Shown here: piece after piece, positions 36,629-48,000 of the stretch | Layout of the letters: the number at the start of each line of letters is the position of its first letter | Numbering within the stretch: position 1 is the stretch's first letter | Assembly: GCA_006503535.1 (NCBI GenBank) | Contig: QYRS01000001.1 | Span: 3,968,001-4,032,000 of the forward strand | Length of the DNA stretch: 64,000 nucleotides | Direction: 5' to 3' | Source: Arthrinium phaeospermum | Lineage: Eukaryota; Ascomycota; Sordariomycetes; Amphisphaeriales; Apiosporaceae | The notes under the pieces: model-generated | Told to the model about the DNA's origin: nothing | What the model saw: only the letters and a program-made list of their open reading frames with translations | Database searches by the model: none | Translations under genes and position numbers: made by a program

Positions 36629-36787
36629 TGCGAATTCACCTACGCCAACTTCGAATACCTCCGCTTTGAATACGACACGGTTTTCGCTGAAGGTAAAGGT
36701 CACGTCTGCAAGACTATTCCCGCATGTAATACATGTTACCAATGCTTTGGCATGGGCGACGAGAACGCTGGTATGAAGATTGCTTAG
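36629..36787 (+). pseudogene. Orphan coding-like fragment (53 codons)
   Basis: An open segment ends at TAG 36787 and reads CEFTYANFEYLRFEYDTVF, then an EGKGHVCKTIP stretch, ACNTCYQCFGMG and DENAGMKIA. Codon choice (TAC, TTC, GAA, AAG) resembles real exons here, and a plausible acceptor (cctccag) precedes it, but there is no start codon and no matching upstream exon. The cysteine pattern (C-x2-C-x2-C) is suggestive, yet I recognise no family. It could be a relic brought in with the duplicated synthetase segment, or a 3' exon of a lost gene. Confidence 0.3.
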
Positions 36788-37050
36788 GAGTGCGGTTCGG
36801 AGGTTTCCATTGCTCGTAGGTCGTTCCTACTATGCCCAAGTCAGCCCAAGTCGAAAAAAAGCCCAAAGTGCCCCACCGTCTGATAATGCCCCTCATCAAA
36901 AAACCAACCCCACCTTCCTTGTTGATCTGTGTACCAGAATACCGAAGTCCAAACATACCACCTTCTGAGTCACCATCCTCTTGTCGCATTCTTTTTGTCG
37001 GCTCTCTCTCTCTCGTTTGCCCCTGAAGTCTCTCTCCACCGCCTCTCAAA

Positions 37051-38478
37051 ATGCTCGACGCCATCGATTTCATCAAGGAGCGCGGCGGCGACCCCGAGAA
37101 GATTCGGGAGTCGCAGCGCCGCCGATACGCCCCCGTCGAGGTCGTCGACGAAGTCATTGCCATGTGGGAAGACCACCGGAAGACCAACTACGCCGCCTCT
37201 CAGGTCAACACCAAGATCAACGAGACCCAGAAGGCCATTGGTGCCAAGAAGAAGGCTAAGGAGGATGCGGCTGACCTGCTCGCCCAGAAGGCCGAACTTG
37301 AGAAGGAGAAGAAGGCTCTCCTCGAGTCTGCCGCCGAGAAGGACGTCGCTCTTAAGAAGAAGGTCGGCTCCATCGGAAACTACGTCCACGACTCCGTGCC
37401 CGTCCACGACAACGAGGACAACAATGCCGTCCTGCGGACATGGGCCCCCGAGGGCACCACCGTTGAGAAGAAGGACGTCCTCTCGCACCATGAGGTGCTG
37501 ACGCGCATCGACGGCTACGACCCCGAACGAGGAGTGAAGGTGGTTGGACACCGTGGATACTTCCTGAAGCAGTGGGGAGTCTTCCTGAACCAGGCCCTCA
37601 TCAACTACGGCCTCGAGTTCCTTATGAAGAAGGGCTACACGCCCCTGCAGACTCCCCAATTCATGTTGAAGGATTACATGGCCAAGACCGCCCAACTGGA
37701 GCAGTTCGACGAGGAGCTGTACAAGGTCGTGGATGGCGAGCCCCAGAACGACAAGTACCTGATTGCGACCTCGGAACAGCCCATCTCTGCCTTCCACGCC
37801 GACGAGTGGCTGCAGGCCAAGGAGCTCCCCATCAAGTACGCCGGTTTCTCAACCTGCTACCGAAGAGAGGCTGGTTCGCACGGCCGAGATGCCTGGGGTA
37901 TCTTCCGTGTCCACCAGTTCGAGAAGGTTGAGCAGTTCATCATTACCGACCCCGAGAAGTCCTGGGAGATGTTCGACCAGATGTTCACGACCTCGGAAGA
38001 GTTCTACCAGTCGCTGGGACTCCCTTACCAGGTCGTTGCCATCGTTTCGGGCGCTCTGAACAACGCCGCCGCCAAGAAGTACGATCTTGAGGCGTGGTTC
38101 CCCTTCCAGGGCGAGTACAAGGAGCTTGTTTCGTGCTCCAACTGCACCGATTACCAGTCTCGCGCGCTCGAGATGCGCTTCGGCACCAAGACCCAGACCG
38201 AGACCAAGAAGAAGTACGTCCACTGCCTCAACTCGACCCTGACCGCCACGGAACGCGCTCTCTGCTGTATTCTGGAGAACTACCAGACGCCCGAGGGTCT
38301 CGTCGTGCCCGAGGTGCTTCGCAAATACATCCCTACCAACCCTGAATTCCTGCCTTTCACCAAGGAGCTCCCGAAGGACTCGACCTCAACAAAGGCGAAG
38401 GGGAAGGCGGCAAAGAAGGCTGCGCCTGCCGCCGCGGTTGCCGAAGCTACGGAGGCAATGGCCAAGACGGCCGTGTAA
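37051..38478 (+). CDS. SES1: Cytosolic seryl-tRNA synthetase (475 aa)
   Basis: Intronless. It charges tRNA-Ser with serine in the cytosol. The N-terminal 120 residues form the long antiparallel coiled-coil arm that grips the tRNA extra arm (seen as Lys/Glu/Ala-rich helices). The class II catalytic core follows: motif 1 region, TSEQP (240-244), motif 2 CYRREAGSHGRDAWGIFRVH (from about 269) and motif 3 with EGLVVPEVLRKYI (near 415-427). The C-terminal tail is Lys/Ala-rich (KGKAAKKAAPAAA), as in other fungal and yeast enzymes. Length is typical (about 460-475). A degenerate partial copy lies 0.9-1.5 kb upstream on the same strand. Start context tcaaaATGc follows a C/T-rich leader. Confidence 0.97.
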   Translation: MLDAIDFIKERGGDPEKIRESQRRRYAPVEVVDEVIAMWEDHRKTNYAASQVNTKINETQKAIGAKKKAKEDAADLLAQKAELEKEKKALLESAAEKDVALKKKVGSIGNYVHDSVPVHDNEDNNAVLRTWAPEGTTVEKKDVLSHHEVLTRIDGYDPERGVKVVGHRGYFLKQWGVFLNQALINYGLEFLMKKGYTPLQTPQFMLKDYMAKTAQLEQFDEELYKVVDGEPQNDKYLIATSEQPISAFHADEWLQAKELPIKYAGFSTCYRREAGSHGRDAWGIFRVHQFEKVEQFIITDPEKSWEMFDQMFTTSEEFYQSLGLPYQVVAIVSGALNNAAAKKYDLEAWFPFQGEYKELVSCSNCTDYQSRALEMRFGTKTQTETKKKYVHCLNSTLTATERALCCILENYQTPEGLVVPEVLRKYIPTNPEFLPFTKELPKDSTSTKAKGKAAKKAAPAAAVAEATEAMAKTAV

Positions 38479-39667
38479 GGAAGGAAGAGAGGATGGCAAA
38501 ATGGGTTACGGTTACTTCACAGAGACTACATATGATTAGACGAGACCCCCATGATTCAAATAAAATTATGACCTGATTATACCAATCGTATATGATACAC
38601 CAGTGGAATGAGCGCATAAGTGACTGTCATATAGCCTTGATATTCAGTGAGAGTCATTGGTGACAGTGCCGGCATAGCTGGCAGTAAGTTTGGCATTGAC
38701 TTTAGCATAGATGGCATTGAGATAACCGACCGACAATGAGATAGTTGGCTGGCTGACAATGGTTTATGCGACGGGGTATTGCTGTTTCTTTGTTATAGGT
38801 GTCTTTGTGCAAGGCCAAGTAAGACAGGGTAGTCATAATCCGGGGGATCAATTCAAGCAATTGCTTACACCACCCTTGCGCAGCACCCTCCCCCTAGTTT
38901 AGGGGTCCAGACCCAACTTTTAAAGCCAGTAGCCACTAACAATGCACACTGAAGACGGCAATTCAAATGGCCCCCCATCATTCCAGACATTACTACGTCC
39001 AGGGTTTGCCGACTATGAGACTGACTAGGTACCTACCTGCCAGCCTCACCCTCACTCGATACGAATCATCCATCGTCTTTGTCCTCTACAAACACGTCAA
39101 CTGGGGCGATTTTCTCACCATGACTGATGAGGACTGCCTGTTGTAACACTGCAACCACGCACGCTACTTAATTAGCCGTTGCCTACTCTAAAAACCTCCC
39201 GAAACCTTGGAGGACCCTGATTCCCGGCTTTTCGGATTCTCGGATTTTTTAACGCATGGATGGATGCCACCACCCCTAAACCTGCCTAACCTGCCTAACC
39301 TAACCTGACTTAACCACGCATATGAGAGAGTCGGACGAACCGCCGTCATACTACAGACCTGCGCAGCCAACACTGCGAAGTGTATTCCTGGAAGTCGGAT
39401 TCCCAATCCAAGGGAAAAAGAACAGGGGATCCATCTTGCTTTGGTTCCCACCCATTTATTTCCTTCCTTGCTGCGCCTAGCGAATACCACATAGTACCTG
39501 ACCTTTCCCCACGCTGATTTCCACGCTCTGCACCTGGACGGAGAGGGCGACGAGGAAGGGGAGGGGAGGGGCCCAACTTTGAGTTTTACTAAAGCCTGCT
39601 CTGGCAGCGACGACGCGTCGATCCCGCTTGCATCTCATTCCACTCCCCTGGGGGTGCTTATTTAATA
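38479..39667. other. Intergenic spacer
   Basis: No gene is seen. It contains short imperfect ggcat/ttggcat repeats at 38660-38720 and a CCTAAC-rich tract at 39275-39315. A TAGGTACCTACC element lies near 39027. Confidence 0.45.
39275..39315. repeat. Short degenerate CCTAA-type repeat tract
   Basis: About 40 bases built from CCTAAACCTG, CCTAACCTG and CCTAACCTAACC units. It resembles, but does not equal, the fungal telomere repeat CCCTAA. Confidence 0.5.
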
Positions 39668-41140
39668 ATGGCAACGGCAGACACGCTGAAATGCCCCTTC
39701 CTGTGCGGGTTTCATACTGTTGAGGAGTATGATATATATTTGGTCAGTCACCCAGCGCATCGCATCGCATCGCAGAGTTCTCGCGAGTTTTGCGCTATTT
39801 GGTCCTTGGGGCACTTCACTGACATCATAGGTATATAGCACATGGAGACGCAACACTCCGAAGGCAAATCGCCTTTTGCCGTGGATGAGGACCATCACCA
39901 TTCTCAAGAAGAAGCCATCAAGCACAATGGCGACGGGGATGATGTGCCATCTTCCGTAGCTCCCAGCGTGGAGGAGGTGCACTTTGCCGAATGCCCCATC
40001 GAGAGCTGCGGCGAGGTCATTACGCTGGCCGAGTACGATGACCACATCGAGCTGCACAACCTCGAGGAGGCCGCGGGGGACACGAGCAGCCGGAGCGCCA
40101 GCGGATCTCCGTATCATCAGCACGCCAACCGGGACGGGTACCAGTCGCCCTATTCAGAGCAGGAGCCCGCCGCCGCGGTTCCGCCCACGCGACGCCATCA
40201 CGCAGACGGCAGCAGCAAGCAGGGCAACTCCATACAGGCGTGGAAGCAGATTCTGCAGATGCCCAATGCCACAAACCACAAGAGGCAAAACCCGGAGTTT
40301 GAGGCAACGGAAGAGAGACCGAAGAAGCGGTTGGGCAAAGCCGAGCTCGGGAGATACGCCCATGAGGACAAGATGCCCGACTGGCTGGTGACGCTACTGA
40401 AGAAGGAAGGCCAGGTGGTCGAGCAAGGGGTGATCGGCGTCCTCGAGCAACTGCTGGAGAGCAACCCGTCAACGAAATATGCATACCTCTGCCACCCTTG
40501 CGTCCAGCACGTCTCTAAGCTGAAGAAGGAAGGTGGTTTCTGCGGCTACCGGAACATCCAGATGCTGTCCTCCTACATCGTCGGCACCAAGCCCCCAGGA
40601 TCGGAGCACTTCCGAGGCAAGTTGCCCAGCATCTTCAGAATCCAAGACTGGATAGAGCGTGCGTGGGATCTCGGCATCAACGCCCAAGGGCGCATCGAGA
40701 CAGGTGGTGTCAAGGGCACGCGCAAGTACATTGGGACGCCGGAGGCCCAAGCAATGTTCCTCGGCCTGGATATAGCTGTTGAAGCCCAAGGCTTCAAAGA
40801 CCAACAACCCATCCTCGCAGAACGAAAACTGCTCGATCATGTGCAAGGCTACTTCGAGTCGGGCGATGTCGACCCATCGCGAAAAGTCCGGACGACTTCA
40901 CTCCCGCCCATTTACTTTCAGCATCGCGGTCACTCCTTGACTATCGTCGGGCTGGAGAAGCGATCTAACGGCTCGGTAGAGCTCCTCGTCTTCGACCCCA
41001 TGTTCCGCGACCCTCAAAGCATCACGAAGCTGATCGGGCGTGCGTTGAGCCACAAGACCTCGCCTGACAAGTCGTTGTCGCTTTATCGACGTGGCAACAA
41101 ATATTTGAAGAAGTACCACGAATTCGAGCTCTTGAAGTAA
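39668..41140 (+). CDS. ZUFSP/ZUP1-type zinc-finger C78 peptidase (458 aa)
   Basis: Exon 1 is 39668-39742 and exon 2 is 39839-41140. The first exon is short, and splicing completes a C2H2 finger: CPFLC GFHTVEEYDIYLH METQH, residues 9-31. A second finger follows (CPIESCGEVITLAEYDDHIE LH). The middle is disordered. The C-terminal half is a peptidase C78 domain with the catalytic cysteine in GGFCGYRNIQ (C260), the histidine in QHRGHSLTIVG (H390) and the aspartate in LLVFDPMFRDP (D411). In animals and fission yeast this family includes the K63-linkage deubiquitinase ZUP1/Mug105, linked to genome stability; UFM1 proteases share the fold. Deubiquitinase activity is therefore the likeliest role. All catalytic residues are intact. 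Confidence 0.9.
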
Positions 41141-42183
41141 GGTTACCCTATATACACTCATTCAAATCACGTGTGAATTATGCTGACTTATGTACCTATT
41201 GTAGGCTGATCCCCCGCCGGCCACCACGCACACGGGCGGTCACTGTTACCTAGGTCTCGGAGCAGCTCCGAGGCAGAGGAAGAGTATGCCGTTGGGAAAA
41301 TGGCATATGACGACTTAATGAAATTCGCATAACATAGAGGGGCGCAACTTATTACATAGAGATGCCTTGCCTTGGTCTGAGCCAACCTGGTTTATTGGGG
41401 TTGGGAAGGTGGCATGCGTATGGAATGGATATAGGGTATTACTGGTTCTTGTAGCATAGCGTGAGTGGCAATCATCGTCGATTGAATTGATTATTTTGGT
41501 GTCATCTTGAGGCAGCCTTTCTTTCTTCATTCTCGACTTTGTGTGCGATTGGTATGTTACACCAAGTTCAGCTTCATGGCATTGGAAGTGCGGCGGGCAG
41601 TAGCCTGGCCAGTACCTGGGGACATTAATTGACAAGACACCGGACTAACCCAATATGTAGGCAGGCTTTCTTTCTCCGACAACTAGCAATATACAGCAAT
41701 GGTTCAAGAGAATGTAGCATTTGGGCTTTTACACTCGTATACTACATAATACTTGGGTATTTGAACCGTTTATTTTTCCATGGGAATGCTCTAAGCGCCG
41801 GCAATTAATCTGGCGATACCGGTGTCTATTGAATGTCACCATCTGGCCTGGGCCTTGGCCGGCCTATAGACTTGCGCCACAGCTGGGATCAAGCAGGTAA
41901 AGGACGCGCAAGCAAGCAAAGTCGAGTGTAGCCACAACAAAAATTGAAGCTAGACCTGCGGAGCCGGAACTTTCAAATAGGCAAGCCGATCCGATCGATC
42001 TTGGATATTATTGACAGCAGCTATCACCAAGACAAAAGCGAATTATATCTGAGCCAAAACCCAAAGAAACAAAAAAAACTGCCACCACAGCTGCATACCT
42101 AGAAATCCAAATTAAACTTACCTAATCTTGAGCCTGTAAAGCGTTCCTCCACCATAACCCACTCCATTCATTCATCCACCATC
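41141..42183. other. Intergenic spacer
   Basis: The 3' flank of the peptidase gene and the promoter of ITP pyrophosphatase, AT-richer than flanks. Open frames on the minus strand (41188-41635) show no coding character. Confidence 0.45.
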
Positions 42184-43025
42184 ATGGCCGCCTCGTCCCC
42201 CGAAGTCAACTTCATCACCGGCAACGCCAACAAGCTGCGCGAGGTCAAGGCCATCCTGGAGCCGGCCGGCATCGTCGTGCGCTCCCAGGCCGTCGACCTG
42301 CCGGAGCTGCAGGGCGAGATCCGCGACGTCACGCTCGAAAAGTGCCGCGTCGCCGCCCGCCAGGTCGGCGGGCCCGTCCTGGTCGAGGACACGTGCCTCT
42401 GCTTCAACGCGCTGGGCGGTCTGCCGGGCGTGTACATGTAAGTTGCCAACCGTCTTTCTCTTTTCCCTCGCTCAATCACATGCACAATTACACTTCACAT
42501 GTATCTGTGTCTCTGAGAGAAAACGAATGAGGAAATGAAACAATAAAAAATAAGAAGAAAAGACGGTAAAGCTGACAACACACAGCAAATGGTTCATGAA
42601 GAGCATCGGCCACGAGGGCCTCAACAACCTGCTCGCGGCGTACGAGGACAAGTCGGCCGAGGCCGTCTGCACCTTCGCCTTCTCCAAGGGCCCGGACCAC
42701 GAGCCGATCCTGTTCCAGGGCCGGACGCCGGGCAAGATCGTGCCGGCGCGGGGGCCCGGCCACTTCGGCTGGGACCCCATCTTCGAGTACGAGGGTGAGA
42801 CGTAAGTAACCTATTTTGGGGGGAGGTTGCTCCCCGCTGAGCGACCGCACCCAATTTCATATTTCTTCTCCTTCCTCCATTTTTCAGAACTAATGTTGGC
42901 CACATAGGTACGCGGAGATGGACCCGACGGCCAAGAACAAGATCTCGCATCGGTTCCGGGCGCTCGACAAGGTGCGAACCTGGGTCGAGGAGGGCATGAA
43001 GGAGGAGGAGAAGAGCGACCAGTAG
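42184..43025 (+). CDS. HAM1: Inosine/xanthosine triphosphate pyrophosphatase, Ham1 family (195 aa)
   Basis: Three exons: 42184-42437, 42586-42801 and 42908-43025 (introns 148 and 106 nt); each junction restores conserved sequence (GVYI-KWFMK, GET-YAEMD). The enzyme hydrolyses ITP, dITP and XTP to monophosphates, cleansing the nucleotide pool of deaminated purines in the cytosol. The motifs are [10 protein letters not shown] (13-22), [17 protein letters not shown] (about 66-82), FGWDPIFEY and the C-terminal [13 protein letters not shown], all matching the family. Length is typical (about 190). It lies tail-to-tail with the Fap7 kinase gene, 247 bp away. Confidence 0.96.
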
Positions 43026-43272
43026 AAAAAGCGACGACGACAAGACATGAGACAAGATACCACCACGAACTCAAAAAGTTAAGGACTTATAGATGATTCA
43101 TGACCAACTCTTTTCTTTCTTTGTGAAAATCAAGTAAATCCATCCATCCGTCCCCCCAATCTGACAACTATACTTGTTGTCCAACAGACCATTCGTAACG
43201 CCGTAAACTCATGCAATGATGTCTAAATGAGAAAGAGAAAGAGAGAGGGATAGAAGATGACTCCTCTCGTTC

Positions 43273-44134
43273 TTAAGCGCTCGCGTCCTCGGCGTTGTCC
43301 TTTCTCCACTGCGTGATCCACTGCTCGATCCTGTCCACGTTGCTGTCCATCTCGTCGGACGTGTTGCTCTGGAGCTCCACGACCATCTCCTCGTCGTACG
43401 AGTCGCGCGCCTCCTGGAGCAGGACCTGCATGATCTCCGAGTCCAGGTTCTCCTGCAGCTTGGCCTCGGGGTATTTCCTGACCAAGGGAGTTAGAAACCA
43501 TGATGCATGCTAATTCGTACTGCTCCTTCTTTTTCTCCGAGCTTGGGGGCAGAAGAAGAAGAGTCGAGAGGGGGAAAAAGAAAGTGACTTACCGCGCTGC
43601 CAACCGGTCGTACAGGGTCGTCGAGTCCACCCGCAACACCACGACGAGGTCGATCCAGCTCTCGGGGAACAGATCGCACGCGTGCCAGTCTATGATGCAG
43701 CCGCCGACTTTTGCCTCGTCCTCCATGGCGTCCAGCAGCTGTTTCGATATATTAGCTCAATGTACCGATACAACAGTTTTTCCGCGTTCCCTTCTTCTTC
43801 ACTGCTGTCCTCAGCCAAATCGAGGAATGGAAAAATAATGGCAGGGAGGACAAGAACACCTGCCTCACTCCCTCCCTTCCTTCCTGATTCATCTAGCCGA
43901 GTATACCAGACAGCAGAGCGTTCGTCGTCGAAGGAAAATTCTCCCTACCTTATCCTCATCCACGATCCAGCACCCAAACTCCTCGTCCCAGCCCTCGTGG
44001 CACTCCTTGTCCTTGACAATCTGGTTGACCGAGACGTGGCGCAGCCCCGTGCGCTCGGCCAGCATCTCGCAGTGCGTCGTCTTGCCGACGCCGGGCGTGC
44101 CCGTGACGATGATGTTGGGCTGAGTGCGAGCCAT
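43273..44134 (-). CDS. FAP7: Fap7/AK6-type adenylate kinase (178 aa)
   Basis: Three exons: 44134-43949, 43738-43593 and 43477-43273 (introns 210 and 115 nt). The N-terminus carries the Walker A loop GTPGVGKTT (12-20) and GLRHVSVNQIVKD; exon 2 adds GGCIIDWHACDLFPE and the RVDSTTLYDRLAAR lid region; exon 3 has KYPEAKLQENLDSEIMQ and an acidic end. Fap7 (human hCINAP/AK6) is a small nuclear ATPase/adenylate kinase needed for the final 18S rRNA cleavage at site D in 40S ribosome maturation. The length and motifs fit the family fully. Confidence 0.96.
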
Positions 44135-45086
44135 GATTGTGCCTGCTTGCTAGGGTTTTCCTCTTGCTGAATTGAGTATCTCCTATTTCCTTCCCTCAAT
44201 TCTCGATATTCAAGAGCAAATAAGTGAGTGGCCCCACTTGAACGACTTGGTCTGTTTGGCAGGTTCGAATGCCAACTCAACTGAACAATGTATACCTCGG
44301 AAATGAAGGGTGTAGAAAAGGCGATTCTGTTGGCGGTGTAAGTGTAGTTATCGTTCCAGAAAACGTGAAGAATAGAGATACAGTGGGCTGGATGCAAAAT
44401 CCCGGATGAGTTTTTGTTCTAGACTCCTCTGTAAGTGAAGATTTTTGAAGATGCCAAAAACTCCATACACTTTCTTCGAATAAAGTGGGGTCACGTGGCA
44501 CCTCCAGTAAATCCTAATAGAGACAGAGCAGCCCAACATTTTGCGTCGCCCCTATACAATTATAGCAACACGCAAATCACAGTCGTAGTAGTAGTAGTAG
44601 CAGCAGTGTCAACAAACACCAATCGTGCGATCAAATCCGGAGATGCTCGCTTTCATCATCTCCAATACTCAATAATCTCATGTACAGTCGTCTGTCTACG
44701 TCCACCGCCTCCCGATGTTACATGACCTCTTGGATACACATACATATCATTCCTCTTGATTGTCTTCGTCTCCTCCTCTTCCCCGTCTTGTCTTTGCTTT
44801 GATAGGCCCTCTCCGGGTCTTTGCTTTTCTCTTCCAATAGACCATCGCCACACCTATGTAGAGCGTAATCAAGCGACAACGCCTTCCATTGTAATCCGAG
44901 CAAGTAAGTCTCTGGTCTAATTCAATTCCCCATGATATCCATCAAATGACATCTCATCGCTTGCGTAAAAACATCATCATCGTCAGTCTCTTTCTTGAAA
45001 GTTCCTGACTGATTCCAAAGTCACTGTGGGAGCAGTAATGAGATGGCTGGTGGGACTGAGAAACGTGGGATGCGATTGCCGGGCCC
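44135..45086. other. Spacer between FAP7 start and myosin 3' end
   Basis: The promoter of FAP7 (minus strand) and the 3' flank of myosin V. It contains a short GTA/GCA triplet run at about 44584-44606. A self-complementary ttggcaggttcgaatgccaa at about 44256-44276 looks like a T-arm but has no tRNA around it. Confidence 0.45.
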
Positions 45087-48000
45087 CTATGCTTCAACGG
45101 CCTCGCCCTCGACATCTTCAGTCAGCGCACCCTCGCCATCGTACTCATCATCCAGCTTCTCCTGCTGGGCAATGGCCTGGGCAGACACAATCTCTGCCAG
45201 GCGCTTCAGTCTCGGGGTTTGCAGCCCTATTGTATCGTGTTAGTCAACATTATCCTTCCAGGTGATTCTCATCCAGAGTAGAACTTACAAGAGGGAGTGT
45301 ATGTCTCCAATGCCGTGATGACACGGGGCTCGGCAATCTCGTATGGGCCAGAGTCGTCCATGTCGACAGCCTGCAGCAAGAGAACGTCGCTCTTCTCAGT
45401 GACACGAGATGCGACCGCCTTCATGATCTCGCCGTTGATAGGCTGCTCGTAGTCGGCAACCAAGTACTGGTTCAAGAGCTTCTGGATCTGGTTGGGCGAC
45501 AGCATCCAGCAGATGTCTTGGATAATCTCGATATCGTTCAGCGTAGCCTTCTTGAGCTGCAGAAGCTTGGTCGCCTGCATCAAGTGCTCGAGCTGAAGAG
45601 TACCCTCGGGCATGTCGTGGCTCTTGCACCACTCCTCGATACGGGTGATGTTGTAGTTGATCTGGAGACCACGCTTCCACGACAGGAAGTTGCGGCGCAT
45701 CAGGAGGTCGTTGAAGGCCGTGACGCCAACCAGGCGCAGCAGCTCCGTCACGGTCTGGAGGATAATGGTGTCCTCGAGGTAGTAGGCCTTCATGGCGCGG
45801 TAGACGTTGTTCAGGAGGCTGAGCAGGTTGTCCATGCTGTAGGCCGGCTGCGAGTTCGTCTGCAGCAGCTTGCCGAGGAATCTATTACTTTCATTCGTGA
45901 CAAAGCCGGGCAGGGACTGCGACTCGATAATGGCAGGAATGATCATCTTGCTGAGCTTCTTCTTCAGCACCTTCATCCAGGTGTGGTAGATGTTGAACTC
46001 CAAGCTTTCCAGGTCGTGCTTGACGATCTCGAGCAGGCGGTCGTACTCATAGTTGTCCGTCTTCTGAGCCTCGTACCAGTCCTCAGCAAGGAAGACGAAG
46101 GAGAGCATCTCATGGACGTTGGACAGCCAGAAGGCGCCGGGGTTGATGGCCTCGTCGCCGTCGTGCTGCATCACCTCCTGCTGGATCGACTGCATGACGT
46201 TGGCCAGGAAGCGCTCAGACTCCTTGACAAAGCCGTTGTTCCACATCTCCGAAGTAACGAGGTTAATAAGATAAGATGGGAAGAGGACCTCCTTGTCCGA
46301 AGGGGGAGGGTTGTTGTTGGGAGAGGGGATCTTGAGGTTGCGGATAAGGCCAATGGTGACTTCCTCGTTCAGGCCATCCTCGTCGGCCAAAAGGCTCTCC
46401 AGCTCCATCTCGATGCTGTCGACGCCAGGCACGAAACCAGTGGGCTGGTATTGCCTCTGGCCAGCGCCGGGTGCCATGGAGACGGGACGCGGGTTGAAGG
46501 CGGCACTGAACCGATCCATACCCCGAGGCTCCTCGCCGACACTTCGTCGCTTCGTCGCCTTCTTGGCGCCGGAAGAAACCAAGTTGATGAGGCCGTTGGC
46601 GGGAGGAGGGGGAGCGTGACCGTTGACGAGCTCTGCGTTGATGGGTCCGGCGCGTCTGGCCAGCTCGAGCTGATCCTGGAGCTCGTTGAGCTGCTGTCGG
46701 AGCGTTTGCTTCTCGTTCTCGTGAGCCTGCGTCTCCTCGCGTATCCGCTCGAGCTCGGTGTTGGTGGTCCTCAGCGACTCCCGCAGCTCGCGCTCTTCCT
46801 CTTGCATCCTCTTGACGTTCGAGTTGGACTCTTCGTAGTTGCCCTGCAGCTTCTTCATGTCCTCCTCCATGGCCTGCAGCTTGGCGACGGCAATACCGGC
46901 CTGGTTGGCCTCGGCCTGCAGCTCCTTGGTTCGGGTCTCCAGGGCGGTGTGACGGGTCTTCCAGGACTTGATCTGGCCCTCGTAGTTCTCGACCTGGCTG
47001 ATGAGCGTCTTGTTCTCCTTCTTCATGGTTCCAAGGGACTGCGTCAGCTCGACGACCTTGTTTTCCAGCTTGTAGGAGATCTGCTTCAGATCGCGAGCCT
47101 CCTCGCGGACCTGCTTGTACTCCTTTCTGGCCTGGCGACCGCGGAACCTGCTCTGGATCAACGTCACCTTGCGGCGGTAGTCTCTCCACTCGCGCTTCTG
47201 CATTCTCGATCGCCAGACTCGCTGGATCAGGAGCACCGCGTTTCCTACGCGGGTTTCCATGATTTCTTTCCGTCGAAGGTAGCCCTTGGACGCTGCTTGA
47301 GCGAAGATGACGTTGTTGCGGATGCGAACGTACTCCTTCCTCTGCTTTTGGCCTCGCCAAACCCGCTGGATTGACGTGGCAGCTTTGACTTTTCTGAGCT
47401 CTTGGGCTTTCCGTCTTGTGATGTAGGCTCTGGTGAAGGCCTGAAAACGAATTATGGCGCTACGCGCCTCGAGGTATTTGGATCGGTAGTACATGGCCTT
47501 CAGGTTCTTCTGAATCATGATGGCACAAGAGTTCAGGCGCTCGGTGCGCTGGTTCTCCATGAACGCAAGCATACCAGCACGGAAGAAGATCTTGGTCAGA
47601 CCCAGCTGGTACTTGTCCTGTCCCTTGGTGGTCTCGCCAAAGGCCTTGGTCAAGATGGAGTTGGCCATCTCGCGAATCTCGGCAGTCCATTGCGAAGACG
47701 GGACCAACATGTAGTAGCGCAGAGCAAACTCCTCGTAAGTCCAACGAGTTGGGTAACCAGCACAACTAATACGGACGGTCTCGAGCACACCACAAGCTCT
47801 CAACTGGCTGAGAACCATGGGGCCTTCGAACTTCCAGGCCTCCTTGCCCTCGTTGGGCTTGATACAACGAATGTAGTGCACATCGGTGTGGCTGATTGTG
47901 TTCATGAGCTCGATGAGTGACGACCGGAAGATACCACCAAGAGTTGGCTTGCGGTTAACAGCAACTCCGATCTTTCTGCCGGCGGCTGGCTTGGCAACCG

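Noticed and set aside
36970..37797. 275-codon minus-strand frame over the synthetase gene
   Set aside because: Antisense shadow of seryl-tRNA synthetase with no family features.
44250..44280. Possible tRNA T-arm (ggttcgaa within an inverted repeat)
   Set aside because: No D-arm, anticodon arm or acceptor stem could be placed around it.
45518..47374. 618-codon + strand frame
   Set aside because: Lies entirely antisense to the well-supported myosin V coding exon; Leu/Val/Asp-rich composition is what that strand produces by codon bias.
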